A stretch of 64,000 nt of DNA from Citrobacter sp. Marseille-Q6884. GTDB lineage: Bacteria > Pseudomonadota > Gammaproteobacteria > Enterobacterales > Enterobacteriaceae. Shown here piece by piece: positions 24,592 to 33,511 of the stretch (within the stretch, counting starts at the first letter, position 1; the number at the start of each line of letters is the position of its first letter). The notes under the pieces were generated by a model that saw only the letters and a list, made by a program, of their open reading frames with translations, was not told the DNA's origin and did not search any database. The stretch is from assembly GCF_945906775.1 (NCBI RefSeq), contig NZ_CAMDRE010000001.1, positions 1,178,001-1,242,000 on the forward strand. Reading direction: 5' to 3'. The position numbers were made by a program, and so were the translations under genes.

Positions 24592-25542
24592 ATGCTGAGC
24601 GCATTTCAACTGGAAAACAATCGTTTAACGCGTCTGGAAGCGGACGAAATCGAGCACCTGGCCAGTTCGGTTTGGGTCGATTTAGTCGAGCCTGATGACG
24701 ATGAACGAAACCGTGTGCAAAAGGATTTGGGCCAGAACCTGGCCACGCGCCCCGAACTGGAAGATATCGAAGCATCCGCACGTTTTTTTGAAGACGAAGA
24801 TGGTCTGCACATTCACTCCTTCTTCTTTTATGAAGATGCGGACGATCACGCAGGTAACTCCACCGTCGCATTCACCATTCGCGAAGGGCGCCTGTTTACC
24901 CTGCGCGAGCGCGAGCTGCCTGCATTTCGCCTGTACCGCATGCGTGCGCGTAGCCAGGCGATGGTGGATGGTAATGCTTACGAGCTGCTGCTCGATCTGT
25001 TCGAAACCAAAATTGAACAGCTGGCGGATGAAATAGAAAACATCTACAGCGACCTGGAAAAACTCAGCCGCGTGATTATGGAAGGGCGTCAGGGCGATGA
25101 GTATGACGAAGCGCTTTCTACGCTGGCAGAACTGGAAGATATCGGCTGGAAAGTTCGCCTGTGTCTGATGGATACCCAGCGTGCGCTGAACTTCCTGGTG
25201 CGTAAGGCGCGTCTACCAGGCGGTCAACTGGAGCAGGCGCGTGAGATCCTGCGCGATATCGAATCTCTGCTGCCGCACAACGAATCCCTGTTCCAGAAGG
25301 TTAACTTCCTGATGCAGGCGGCGATGGGCTTTATCAACATCGAGCAGAACCGCATCATCAAGATCTTCTCGGTGGTATCCGTAGTCTTCCTGCCGCCAAC
25401 GCTGGTCGCATCCAGCTATGGTATGAACTTTGAATTCATGCCTGAACTGAGGTGGAGCTTTGGTTATCCTGGTGCGATTATCTTTATGATCCTCGCAGGT
25501 CTGGCGCCGTATCTGTACTTCAAGCGCAAGAACTGGCTGTAA
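24592..25542 (+). CDS. corA: Magnesium/cobalt/nickel transporter CorA
   Basis: Pentameric inner-membrane Mg2+ channel. The ATG giving MLSAFQLENNRLTRLE makes 316 residues, the E. coli length; an in-frame GTG/ATG five codons upstream is less likely. A large acidic cytoplasmic funnel (1-255) is followed by two membrane helices, with the selectivity motif GMN at 277-279 and the basic tail KRKNWL. It has a long leader with a peptide frame at 24381. Confidence 0.97.
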   Translation: MLSAFQLENNRLTRLEADEIEHLASSVWVDLVEPDDDERNRVQKDLGQNLATRPELEDIEASARFFEDEDGLHIHSFFFYEDADDHAGNSTVAFTIREGRLFTLRERELPAFRLYRMRARSQAMVDGNAYELLLDLFETKIEQLADEIENIYSDLEKLSRVIMEGRQGDEYDEALSTLAELEDIGWKVRLCLMDTQRALNFLVRKARLPGGQLEQAREILRDIESLLPHNESLFQKVNFLMQAAMGFINIEQNRIIKIFSVVSVVFLPPTLVASSYGMNFEFMPELRWSFGYPGAIIFMILAGLAPYLYFKRKNWL

Positions 25543-25550
25543 TGTTTTAC

Positions 25551-25610
25551 CTTATCCGGCCTACGTTAATACAACATCGGTAGGCCGGATAAGCGCAGCG
25601 CCATCCGGCA
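25551..25610. repeat. REP/BIME between corA and rarD
   Basis: CTTATCCGGCCTAC (25551-25564) and GTAGGCCGGATAAG (25580-25593) form a perfect 14-base inverted repeat. A further REP half-unit (GCCATCCGGCA) runs to 25610. It separates the convergent corA and rarD genes. E. coli has yigF and yigG in this gap, as I recall; here there are only 73 bases. Confidence 0.85.
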
Positions 25611-25615
25611 GTTTA

Positions 25616-26509
25616 CTACCCGCGACGCCCTTTCCTCTGCGTATAAATCGCATCCGCCACAAAAATAGCCAACGCCACCCAGATAAAGGCGAACGTAACC
25701 ATTTTATCCGCCCCCGGAATTTCACCGTAGAACGTGACGGCCAGCAGGAACATCAGCGTTGGGCCGATATACTGGAAAAAACCCAGCGTGGACAGACGCA
25801 AACGTGTCGCCGCACCGGTAAAACACAGCAGTGGAATAGTGGTCACGACACCTGCCGCAATCAGCAGCAAATTGAGCGACAGTGGGTTCTGTCCCATATG
25901 GCTGGTTGGGCTATCAGCGATACCAAACAGATAGATTGCCGCAACGGGCAAGAGCCACAGTGTTTCGATCAGCATGCCGGTTTGCGCTTCGACGGCAATT
26001 TTCTTGCGAACCAGGCCATAAAAGGCAAAGCTGAAGGCCAGTCCCAACGCAATGATGGGAAGTGAGCCGAACGTCCACAGTTGCACCAGAACGCCGCAGG
26101 CGGCTAAAAGCACGGCCAACCACTGCATCCGGCGAAACCGCTCGCCGAGGAAAATCATCCCCAGTACGATGTTCACCAGCGGGTTAATAAAGTACCCCAG
26201 ACTCGCTTCCAGCATATGATGGTTATTGACTGCCCAGATGAACAACAGCCAGTTACCCCCAATCAACACCGCTGAGAGCGCCAGCAGGAAAATCTTTTTC
26301 GGCGTTTGCAGCAGCGTTTTGACTCCCGACCACTGGCGGCTGACGCTCATCAACACCACCATAAAGAAAAACGACCAGATAACCCGGTGCGTCAGGATCT
26401 CGTCTGCGGGAACATAATAAATCAGCTTGAAGTACGCGGGTGCGATGCCCCAAATAAAATAGGCAGCAAGAGCGAGTAACACGCCCTGCCGCGTTTGCTT
26501 AGCATCCAT
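25616..26509 (-). CDS. rarD: RarD, EamA/DMT-family transporter
   Basis: A 297-residue inner-membrane protein with about 10 helices in two EamA-like halves. The first is preceded by MDAKQTRQGVLLALAAYFIWGIAPAY. The family was named for a link to chloramphenicol sensitivity; the physiological substrate is not established. It is read in the same direction as yigI, 51 bases downstream of it. Confidence 0.93.
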   Translation of the reverse strand: MDAKQTRQGVLLALAAYFIWGIAPAYFKLIYYVPADEILTHRVIWSFFFMVVLMSVSRQWSGVKTLLQTPKKIFLLALSAVLIGGNWLLFIWAVNNHHMLEASLGYFINPLVNIVLGMIFLGERFRRMQWLAVLLAACGVLVQLWTFGSLPIIALGLAFSFAFYGLVRKKIAVEAQTGMLIETLWLLPVAAIYLFGIADSPTSHMGQNPLSLNLLLIAAGVVTTIPLLCFTGAATRLRLSTLGFFQYIGPTLMFLLAVTFYGEIPGADKMVTFAFIWVALAIFVADAIYTQRKGRRG

Positions 26510-26560
26510 CGGGAAAACTCATTGCAGAAATGTAACAGCAGTGTACCTGTTTTCAGGCGC

Positions 26561-27028
26561 TTACCCCACCATATAAGTGGCGGTAGCACTGGCAATATAC
26601 AGTTGATCTTCGTTATGCAGCTCCACGCGTGCGACAGCAACTTTATTGCCCGCCCGTAGCAGACTGCTGGTGGCTGTAAAGCGATTACCTCTGCCTGGAC
26701 GCAGGTAATCAACACGGAGATCGATTGTCCCCATACGCGACATCCGCTGACGCAGTTCCTCTTCGCTGATGGTCTCGTGGCGGGTCAGGGTGCTGCCCAC
26801 GCAGACCAGTCCGGCAGCCACATCCAGCGCTGAGGCGATCACCCCACCATGCAAAATGCTTTGTGCCCAGTTGCCGACCATCATCGGTTGGTTATTAAAA
26901 GCTAATTGAGCAAACTCTTTTTCATAGCGCTCCAGCTCCAGCCCCAGCGCCCGATTAAACGGCATATGGTAGACGAACATTTCACCCACTAATTTCAGCG
27001 CTTCCTCAGCAGTAAGTACAGCAGACAT
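26561..27028 (-). CDS. yigI: Hotdog-fold acyl-CoA thioesterase YigI
   Basis: A 155-residue hotdog-fold protein. The segment SILHGGVIASALDVAAGLV (about residues 57-75) is the PaaI-type central helix with its HGG motif, typical of acyl-CoA thioesterases. E. coli YigI has been shown to hydrolyse acyl-CoAs and to help growth on unusual fatty acids. Its place near pldA and pldB may be chance, but all concern acyl chains. Confidence 0.92.
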   Translation of the reverse strand: MSAVLTAEEALKLVGEMFVYHMPFNRALGLELERYEKEFAQLAFNNQPMMVGNWAQSILHGGVIASALDVAAGLVCVGSTLTRHETISEEELRQRMSRMGTIDLRVDYLRPGRGNRFTATSSLLRAGNKVAVARVELHNEDQLYIASATATYMVG

Positions 27029-27192
27029 ACGATCCCGACACCTTATTGGTTAATGAAATGTTGATATTATGCTTATTATTTGTTGTTTTCTACTTTAAGA
27101 CGGGATAACTAACGAGGAACCAGCTAAGTATGTAGAATACCTGCTAGATAATCATACAATTCATCAATATTTAGTTCAGGAGAACAGTACCG

Positions 27193-28062
27193 ATGCGGGC
27201 GATTCTGGGTTGGTTACTACCAGCAGTCATGCTGCCGTTGACCGCGTATGCGCAGGAAGCGACAGTGAAAGAGATTCATGATGCACCAGCGGTTCGTGGC
27301 AGTATTATCGCCAATATGCTGCAAGAACATGACAACCCTTTCACGCTTTACCCTTACGACACCAACTATCTCATCTACACCAATACCAGCGACATGAACA
27401 AAGAGGCCATCAGCAGCTATAGCTGGTCCGATAATGCGCGTAAAGATGAGGTTAAGTTTCAACTGAGCCTGGCGTTTCCGCTCTGGCGCGGGATTTTAGG
27501 CCCGAACTCTGTGCTCGGCGGTTCCTATACCCAGAAATCCTGGTGGCAGCTTTCCAATAGTGAAGAGTCCTCGCCGTTTCGCGAGACGAACTACGAGCCC
27601 CAGTTGTTCCTCGGTTTTGCCACGGACTACCGTTTTGCAGGCTGGACGCTGCGCGATGTTGAAATGGGGTATAACCATGACTCCAACGGTCGCTCCGATC
27701 CTACCTCGCGTAGCTGGAACCGCCTCTATACGCGTCTGATGGCGGAGAACGGTAACTGGCTGGTGGAAGTGAAACCGTGGTATGTCATTGGCAGCACTGA
27801 CGATAATCCCGATATCACCAAATACATGGGGTACTATCAGCTCAAAATCGGTTATCACCTGGGTGATGCTGTATTGAGCGCGAAAGGTCAGTATAACTGG
27901 AATACTGGCTACGGCGGCGCAGAGCTCGGCGTCAGTTATCCCATCACGAAACATGTTCGTTTGTACACTCAGGTCTATAGCGGCTATGGCGAATCGCTGA
28001 TTGATTACAATTTTAATCAGACGCGTGTGGGTGTGGGTGTGATGCTCAACGATATCTTCTGA
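27193..28062 (+). CDS. pldA: Outer-membrane phospholipase A
   Basis: Calcium-dependent integral outer-membrane phospholipase that removes phospholipid from the outer leaflet. 289 residues: signal peptide 1-20 (cleavage after AYA), then a 12-strand beta-barrel ending in an aromatic residue. The catalytic His162 and Ser164 are in YNHDSNGRSDP, with Asn176 nearby, at the E. coli precursor positions. A terminator follows at 28101. Confidence 0.97.
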   Translation: MRAILGWLLPAVMLPLTAYAQEATVKEIHDAPAVRGSIIANMLQEHDNPFTLYPYDTNYLIYTNTSDMNKEAISSYSWSDNARKDEVKFQLSLAFPLWRGILGPNSVLGGSYTQKSWWQLSNSEESSPFRETNYEPQLFLGFATDYRFAGWTLRDVEMGYNHDSNGRSDPTSRSWNRLYTRLMAENGNWLVEVKPWYVIGSTDDNPDITKYMGYYQLKIGYHLGDAVLSAKGQYNWNTGYGGAELGVSYPITKHVRLYTQVYSGYGESLIDYNFNQTRVGVGVMLNDIF

Positions 28063-28100
28063 CGGATGTGAGAGCATTTTAAACATTGCAGTTTCTCTCT

Positions 28101-28127
28101 CAGGCGCTGAAAATAGCGCCTGTTTTT
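28101..28127 (+). terminator. Intrinsic terminator after pldA
   Basis: CAGGCGCT (28101-28108) pairs with AGCGCCTG (28115-28122) across a 6-base loop, followed by TTTTT. It lies 38 bases after the pldA stop and 22 before the recQ start. Confidence 0.85.
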
Positions 28128-28149
28128 ATTGATAGCGAATGGGGTTAAT

Positions 28150-29979
28150 GTGGCGCAGGCGGAAGTGTTGAATCTGGAAATGGGCGCTAAACAGGTTTTG
28201 CAGGAAACCTTTGGCTACCAACAGTTTCGCCCGGGTCAGGAAGAAATCATCGACACCGTGCTCTCTGGCCGCGACTGCCTGGTCGTTATGCCGACCGGTG
28301 GGGGTAAATCCCTCTGCTATCAAATCCCCGCATTATTGCTGAACGGGCTAACCGTTGTCGTTTCGCCGCTGATCTCATTGATGAAAGACCAGGTCGATCA
28401 GTTGCTGGCAAACGGCGTGGCGGCGGCGTGCCTGAACTCTACCCAGAGCCGCGAGCAGCAACTTGAGGTAATGGCCAGTTGCCGGAGCGGACACATTCGC
28501 TTGTTGTATATTGCGCCCGAGCGTCTGATGCTGGACAACTTCCTTGAACATCTGGCGCACTGGAATCCGGTGCTGCTGGCCGTTGATGAAGCGCACTGTA
28601 TTTCCCAGTGGGGGCATGATTTCCGCCCGGAATATGCCGCACTGGGTCAGTTACGTCAGCGTTTTCCTACTCTGCCCTTTGTGGCGCTGACCGCCACGGC
28701 TGATGATACAACCCGACTGGATATTGTTCGTCTGCTTGGCCTCAACGACCCATTAATCCAGATCAGCAGTTTTGACCGTCCGAATATTCGCTACATGCTG
28801 ATGGAGAAGTTTAAACCGCTCGATCAGCTTATGCGCTATGTGCAAGAACAGCGCGGTAAGTCCGGCATTATTTACTGTAATAGTCGTGCGAAGGTTGAAG
28901 ATACCGCGGCGCGTCTGCAAAGCCGTGGAATCAGTGCGGGGGCTTATCATGCGGGGCTGGAAAACAGCGTCCGCGCCGAAGTGCAGGAAAAATTTCAGCG
29001 CGACGACCTGCAAATCGTCGTAGCGACGGTGGCGTTTGGCATGGGGATCAACAAGCCCAACGTGCGCTTCGTGGTGCATTTCGATATCCCGCGCAACATT
29101 GAATCTTACTATCAGGAAACCGGTCGCGCCGGGCGTGACGGCCTGCCTGCGGAAGCGATGCTGTTTTACGATCCGGCAGATATGGCGTGGCTACGCCGTT
29201 GCCTTGAAGAAAAACCGGCCGGACAACTGCTGGATATTGAGCGACATAAACTCAACGCGATGGGGGCGTTCGCCGAGGCGCAAACCTGCCGTCGCCTGGT
29301 GCTGCTGAATTATTTTGGCGAGGGGCGCCAGGAGCCATGCGGTAACTGCGATATTTGTCTCGACCCGCCAAAACAGTACGACGGTTTAATGGATGCGCGT
29401 AAAGCGCTATCAACGATATACCGCGTAAACCAGCGCTTTGGGATGGGCTATGTCGTCGAAGTACTGCGTGGGGCGAATAATCAGCGTATCCGTGAACTGG
29501 CTCATGACAAATTGCCGGTTTACGGTATTGGTCGGGATCAGAGCCACGAACATTGGGTGAGCGTGATCCGCCAGCTTATCCACCTCGGGTTGGTGACGCA
29601 GAATATCGCCCACCACTCCGCGTTACAGCTTACCGAAGCCGCACGTCCGGTACTGCGCGGCGATGTTCCATTGCAGCTTGCCGTTCCACGAATTGTGGCG
29701 CTGAAACCGCGCGTGATGCAAAAATCCTTTGGTGGCAACTACGACCGCAAGCTGTTTTCCAAATTACGTAAACTGCGTAAAGCCATTGCAGATGAAGAGA
29801 ACATCCCACCGTATGTGGTCTTCAACGACGCCACGCTGATTGAAATGGCCGAACAGATGCCGGTATCGCCGAGCGAAATGCTGAGCGTTAACGGTGTGGG
29901 CATGCGAAAACTTGAGCGTTTCGGTAAAGAGTTTATGGCGCTTATTCGTGCGCACGTTGATGGTGACGACGAAGAGTAG
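28150..29979 (+). CDS. recQ: ATP-dependent DNA helicase RecQ
   Basis: 3'-5' helicase of the RecF recombination pathway. GTG at 28150 gives 609 residues, matching E. coli; a TTG at 28129 in the same frame falls in the pldA terminator and is unlikely. Walker A PTGGGKS (48-54), DEAH (146-149), the RecQ zinc cluster (CRRLVLLNYFGE...CGNCDIC), a winged helix, and a C-terminal HRDC domain (about 530-605) are all present. Confidence 0.98.
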   Translation: MAQAEVLNLEMGAKQVLQETFGYQQFRPGQEEIIDTVLSGRDCLVVMPTGGGKSLCYQIPALLLNGLTVVVSPLISLMKDQVDQLLANGVAAACLNSTQSREQQLEVMASCRSGHIRLLYIAPERLMLDNFLEHLAHWNPVLLAVDEAHCISQWGHDFRPEYAALGQLRQRFPTLPFVALTATADDTTRLDIVRLLGLNDPLIQISSFDRPNIRYMLMEKFKPLDQLMRYVQEQRGKSGIIYCNSRAKVEDTAARLQSRGISAGAYHAGLENSVRAEVQEKFQRDDLQIVVATVAFGMGINKPNVRFVVHFDIPRNIESYYQETGRAGRDGLPAEAMLFYDPADMAWLRRCLEEKPAGQLLDIERHKLNAMGAFAEAQTCRRLVLLNYFGEGRQEPCGNCDICLDPPKQYDGLMDARKALSTIYRVNQRFGMGYVVEVLRGANNQRIRELAHDKLPVYGIGRDQSHEHWVSVIRQLIHLGLVTQNIAHHSALQLTEAARPVLRGDVPLQLAVPRIVALKPRVMQKSFGGNYDRKLFSKLRKLRKAIADEENIPPYVVFNDATLIEMAEQMPVSPSEMLSVNGVGMRKLERFGKEFMALIRAHVDGDDEE

Positions 29980-30042
29980 TCAGCCAGGCAAAAAAGTGCC
30001 AGGATGGTGACTCACTGAACTATTCCCCCGCGAGTCATTTTT

Positions 30043-30663
30043 ATGTTAACGCTATTTTTCACCGTCGCATTGGTGCACATTGTTGCGCTGATGAGCCCTG
30101 GTCCCGATTTTTTCTTTGTCTCTCAAACGGCCGTGAGTCGTTCGCGCAAAGAAGCGATGATGGGCGTGCTGGGTATTACCTGTGGCGTCATGGTATGGGC
30201 AGGAGTGGCACTGCTCGGCCTGCATCTGATCATCGAAAAAATGGCCTGGTTGCACACTATCATTATGGTGGGCGGGGGTCTGTATCTGTGCTGGATGGGT
30301 TACCAGATGCTGCGCGGTGCGTTTAAAAAGCAGGCCGTTGCCGCACCCGCTCCTCAGGTTGAGCTGGCCCAGAGTGGACGCAGCTTTATCAAAGGCTTGT
30401 TGACCAACCTGGCGAATCCGAAAGCGATTATTTATTTCGGCTCCGTCTTCTCGCTGTTTGTCGGCGATAGCGTAGGCACGGGTGCGCGCTGGGGTATCTT
30501 TGCCCTGATTATCGTGGAAACGCTGGCCTGGTTTACCGTAGTGGCCAGCCTGTTTGCGCTCCCGAAAATGCGTCGTGGCTATCAGCGTCTGGCGAAGTGG
30601 ATTGATGGTTTTGCCGGCGCGCTGTTCGCGGGCTTCGGTATTCACCTGATTATTTCACGCTAA
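30043..30663 (+). CDS. rhtC: Threonine efflux protein RhtC
   Basis: LysE/RhtB-family exporter of threonine, 206 residues with about six membrane helices. The family signature near the N-terminus is MSPGPDFFFV. In E. coli rhtC and rhtB are direct neighbours; here an rpn gene lies between them. A hairpin follows 9 bases after the stop. Confidence 0.97.
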   Translation: MLTLFFTVALVHIVALMSPGPDFFFVSQTAVSRSRKEAMMGVLGITCGVMVWAGVALLGLHLIIEKMAWLHTIIMVGGGLYLCWMGYQMLRGAFKKQAVAAPAPQVELAQSGRSFIKGLLTNLANPKAIIYFGSVFSLFVGDSVGTGARWGIFALIIVETLAWFTVVASLFALPKMRRGYQRLAKWIDGFAGALFAGFGIHLIISR

Positions 30664-30672
30664 TTTTGTTAC

Positions 30673-30693
30673 CCGCCTGGTCGTCCCAGGCGG
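30673..30693. terminator. Hairpin between convergent rhtC and rpn
   Basis: CCGCCTGG (30673-30680) pairs perfectly with CCAGGCGG (30686-30693) over a 5-base loop. It has no long T run on either side. Its position between two convergent stop codons suggests a shared 3'-end structure. Confidence 0.6.
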
Positions 30694-30701
30694 AGTACGG
30701 T

Positions 30702-30863
30702 TTATTGCGCAAGTTTCTGTAATTCGTCCTTCGAAAGGCCGGTCATTTCCATAATTGCGTCGGTATCAAGACCCCGTTTGAGCATCGCTTTTGCTACATC
30801 AGTTAGGGCGATGCGCCTTCCTTCTTCGCGGCCTATTTGCTTTAGCTGATCCGCCATTGTCAT
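30702..30863 (-). CDS. Candidate intragenic short Rpn product (Rpn-S-like antitoxin)
   Basis: Within the rpn gene, codon 242 is an ATG (30861-30863 on the plus strand, read on the minus strand) preceded by GGAGA (30871-30875) at 7-base spacing, a strong internal ribosome binding site. It would give a 53-residue protein beginning MTMADQLKQIGREEGR, covering the C-terminal helical domain. This is the arrangement described for Rpn proteins whose short form inhibits the full-length nuclease. The site is seen; translation and function are inferred. Confidence 0.5.
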   Translation of the reverse strand: MTMADQLKQIGREEGRRIALTDVAKAMLKRGLDTDAIMEMTGLSKDELQKLAQ

Positions 30864-31586
30864 CAGTTTGTCTCCATGCTGCGGCACACGTTGTGCCAGC
30901 TTATACAATAATGTCTGAACATCTTGTGTATTCCCTGCTTGCACCATGTAGTTTACCAACACGGTTAATTGTTGTCCGCTCATCTTATTCAGCATAAACA
31001 GGCGGGTAAGTTTATCCAACAGCTGCGCCATATCGCGCTGGCGAATATGCTTTTGTACTAATGTCAGCGCCGCCATACTGCGATGCTGCATGATCTCATC
31101 GTCGGGGATGATCGTGACATCTACGAGTGGAAAAGGTGAGCTGTAAAGCTGGCCTGCGGTACCCGGATCTTCAAAGTGATCCAGCCAGTTCATTGAGCCT
31201 TGCCAGGGGCTTTGCTTTCCGTGGTAAAAGAGCACAGGAATAACCAGTGGCAGGGTATCGTTTCCTGCCTCAAGATGACGTTGCATGGCTGCGATAGCAT
31301 AGCGCATCAATCGAAACGACATATGCTTGTCCGGTGAGCTTTGGTGCTCAATTAGCACATGTACGTAACCATGGCCGCTGGTAGTTTCCAGTGAATAGAG
31401 AATGTCGCTGAAATAGGGGCGCAGATCGTCCTCCACAAAGCTCCCTGATTCCAGATGCAGTGTTTCCAGTTTGCAAATTTTGAGTAATGAGGGCGGAAGA
31501 TGAATTTCGATAAAATCCCGCGCGGTTTCCACGCGAGAGAGGAAGGACTTAAATACAGCATCATGGGGTGTTGTTGCTTCCGCCAT
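30702..31586 (-). CDS. Rpn family recombination-promoting nuclease/putative transposase
   Basis: A 294-residue member of the Rpn (YhgA-like, PD-(D/E)XK, formerly Transposase_31) family. The catalytic pattern is intact: Asp61 in YFSDILY, then Glu80-His-Gln82 in HVLIEHQSSPD. The C-terminal third is helical and ends in GREEGRRIALTDVAKAMLKRGLDTDAIMEMTGLS and a Leu-rich tail. Rpn proteins of E. coli (RpnA-E) are DNA endonucleases that raise recA-independent recombination; work on them describes toxicity, phage defence and a short C-terminal product made from an internal start that blocks the nuclease. A matching internal start is seen here (see 30702-30863). The gene breaks the usual rhtC-rhtB adjacency. 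I cannot name the subfamily. Confidence 0.9.
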   Translation of the reverse strand: MAEATTPHDAVFKSFLSRVETARDFIEIHLPPSLLKICKLETLHLESGSFVEDDLRPYFSDILYSLETTSGHGYVHVLIEHQSSPDKHMSFRLMRYAIAAMQRHLEAGNDTLPLVIPVLFYHGKQSPWQGSMNWLDHFEDPGTAGQLYSSPFPLVDVTIIPDDEIMQHRSMAALTLVQKHIRQRDMAQLLDKLTRLFMLNKMSGQQLTVLVNYMVQAGNTQDVQTLLYKLAQRVPQHGDKLMTMADQLKQIGREEGRRIALTDVAKAMLKRGLDTDAIMEMTGLSKDELQKLAQ

Positions 31587-31629
31587 CGTTCATCATCCGT
31601 GAAAGGTGAATGTGGCTGAATTCTGGCAT

Positions 31630-31652
31630 GAGCTGTTAATGCCTAACAGCTC
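31630..31652. repeat. Perfect inverted repeat upstream of rpn
   Basis: GAGCTGTTA (31630-31638) and TAACAGCTC (31644-31652) form a 9-base perfect stem with a 5-base loop. It lies 43 bases upstream of the rpn start, in the 162-base gap to the rhtB 3' end. It could be an operator for rpn or a terminator for the minus-strand rhtB transcript. Confidence 0.5.
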
Positions 31653-31748
31653 AGAGTAAAAGGTTTCTCTCCCTTTGCGGCGGTGCCCGAAAAACCTTGT
31701 TCAGCGGCTCTGACAGTTCGCATTCCATTGCGAGCATCGTTCCATTTG

Positions 31749-32369
31749 TCAGGCATGCCGTGCTGATGCCAGCAAGGCGCCGATCAGCATAAATAGCGAA
31801 CCAAACACTTTGTTTAGCGCCTTCATCTGCTTTGGCCCTTTAATCCAGCCTGCAATGCGCGTGGCCAGCGTCGCATAACCGATCATCACAATAATATCGA
31901 CCACGATAGTGGTGACGCCAAGCACCACATACTGCATCACCTGTGGTTCCTGCGGCATGATGAACTGCGGGAACAGGGCAGCGAGAAAAACAATGCTCTT
32001 CGGATTGGTCAGGTTAACAAACACTGCTCGTTTGAACAGGCGGCTGCGTGATTGTGCATTCGCCAGGGTGTTCAGGTCGATAGCGCCTGCGGCGCGCCAT
32101 TGCTGGATCCCTAACCAAATCAGATAGGCCGCTCCTGCCCACTTCAACACCTCAAACGCGATCACTGACCGTGAGAATAACGTTCCCAGTCCAACGCCAA
32201 CCAGCACGATATGAATACCCAGTCCGGTCTGTAAACCGGCGATCGACGCGCAGGCTCCCCGATAGCCGTGGCTGATGGCGGTTGTCATGGTGTTGATTGC
32301 GCCAGAGCCAGGAGACAAGCTCAAAATAATAGAGGTCAGCAGGTAAGCGAACCACCATTCAAAGGTCAT
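31749..32369 (-). CDS. rhtB: Homoserine/homoserine lactone efflux protein RhtB
   Basis: LysE/RhtB-family exporter giving resistance to homoserine and threonine. 206 residues, about six membrane helices, with LSLSPGSGAINTM at the N-terminus and FVNLTNPKSIVF in the middle. Divergent from pldB, with 110 bases between starts. It is the paralogue of rhtC, from which it is separated by rpn. Confidence 0.97.
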   Translation of the reverse strand: MTFEWWFAYLLTSIILSLSPGSGAINTMTTAISHGYRGACASIAGLQTGLGIHIVLVGVGLGTLFSRSVIAFEVLKWAGAAYLIWLGIQQWRAAGAIDLNTLANAQSRSRLFKRAVFVNLTNPKSIVFLAALFPQFIMPQEPQVMQYVVLGVTTIVVDIIVMIGYATLATRIAGWIKGPKQMKALNKVFGSLFMLIGALLASARHA

Positions 32370-32479
32370 GAGAAACTCCCGAATTGTCTATTTTTATGCC
32401 ACAATACGCTACTGTCGCTGCGTTGTATCAGACACGGCAAAAAAAACGATTTTACTTGGTCAGCGAGGCTGGATACCCG

Positions 32480-33496
32480 ATGTTTCAGCAGCAAAAAGAC
32501 TGGGAAACAAGAGAAAACGCGTTTGCCGCTTTTTCCATGGGGCCACTGACAGATTTTTGGCGTCAGCGGGAAGAAGCGGAGTTCATCGGCGTAGATAACG
32601 TCCCTGTCCGTTTCGTCCGCTTTCGGGCAGAAAAAAATGATCGTGTCATCGTCATCTGCCCGGGACGAATTGAAAGCTACGTGAAGTATGCTGAACTGGC
32701 ATATGACCTGTTTTATTCTGGTTTTGATGTCCTCATCATCGATCACCGTGGACAAGGGCGTTCCGGACGGATGTTGCCGGATCCGCATCGCGGTCATGTC
32801 GATAATTTTAATGACTATGTCGATGATTTGACGGCTTTCTGGCAGCAGGAAGTTCAGCCAGGCCCGTGGCGAAAACGCTACATATTGGCGCATTCCATGG
32901 GTGGCGCGATTGCCACGCTTTTCCTGCAGCGTCATCCTAATCAGTGTGATGCCATCGCGCTCTGTGCGCCGATGTTTGGGATTGTGATGCGCTTTCCCGA
33001 CTGGATGGTGCGTCATATCCTTGACTGGGCTGAAGGGCATCCGCGCATTCGTGAAGGCTATGCGATGGGAACAGGTCGCTGGCGGGCATTGCCTTTCGGG
33101 ATGAATGCATTAACCCATAGTCGTCAGCGCTACCGGCGTAATTTGCGCTTCTATGCCGATGAGCCGCAGCTACGTGTTGGCGGCCCGACCTATCACTGGG
33201 TGCGTGAAGGTATTCAGGCTGGTGAGCAGGTTCTGGCAGGCGCCGGAGATGACGCAACCCCCACACTGTTGATTCAGGCCGAAGAAGAACGTGTGGTGGA
33301 TAACCGTATGCACGATCGTTTTTGTGAACTCCGCGCCGCAGCTGGCCATCCCGTAGAAGGAGGTCAGCCGCTTGTCATAAAAGGCGCGTACCATGAGATC
33401 CTTTTTGAAAAGGACGCAATGCGCTCAGTCGCGCTTAACGCCATTGTTGAATTTTTCGACAGGCATAACTCACCCAGCGGAAACCGCTTTGCTTAG
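32480..33496 (+). CDS. pldB: Lysophospholipase L2
   Basis: Inner-membrane-associated alpha/beta hydrolase that removes the acyl chain from lysophospholipids. ATG at 32480 gives 338 residues starting MFQQQKDWETRENAF; the frame is open upstream but that part resembles noncoding leader. The nucleophile is Ser139 in AHSMGGA. yigL follows after 15 bases. In E. coli and Salmonella the pldB-yigL mRNA is stabilised by the sRNA SgrS pairing within pldB; I have not verified the pairing site here. Confidence 0.95.
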   Translation: MFQQQKDWETRENAFAAFSMGPLTDFWRQREEAEFIGVDNVPVRFVRFRAEKNDRVIVICPGRIESYVKYAELAYDLFYSGFDVLIIDHRGQGRSGRMLPDPHRGHVDNFNDYVDDLTAFWQQEVQPGPWRKRYILAHSMGGAIATLFLQRHPNQCDAIALCAPMFGIVMRFPDWMVRHILDWAEGHPRIREGYAMGTGRWRALPFGMNALTHSRQRYRRNLRFYADEPQLRVGGPTYHWVREGIQAGEQVLAGAGDDATPTLLIQAEEERVVDNRMHDRFCELRAAAGHPVEGGQPLVIKGAYHEILFEKDAMRSVALNAIVEFFDRHNSPSGNRFA

Positions 33497-33511
33497 AGGT
33501 TTAATTTTCTT

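Noticed and set aside
25543..25615. CRISPR-like repeats between corA and rarD
   Set aside because: The repeated unit is a REP/BIME palindrome; there are no regularly spaced spacers and no cas genes.
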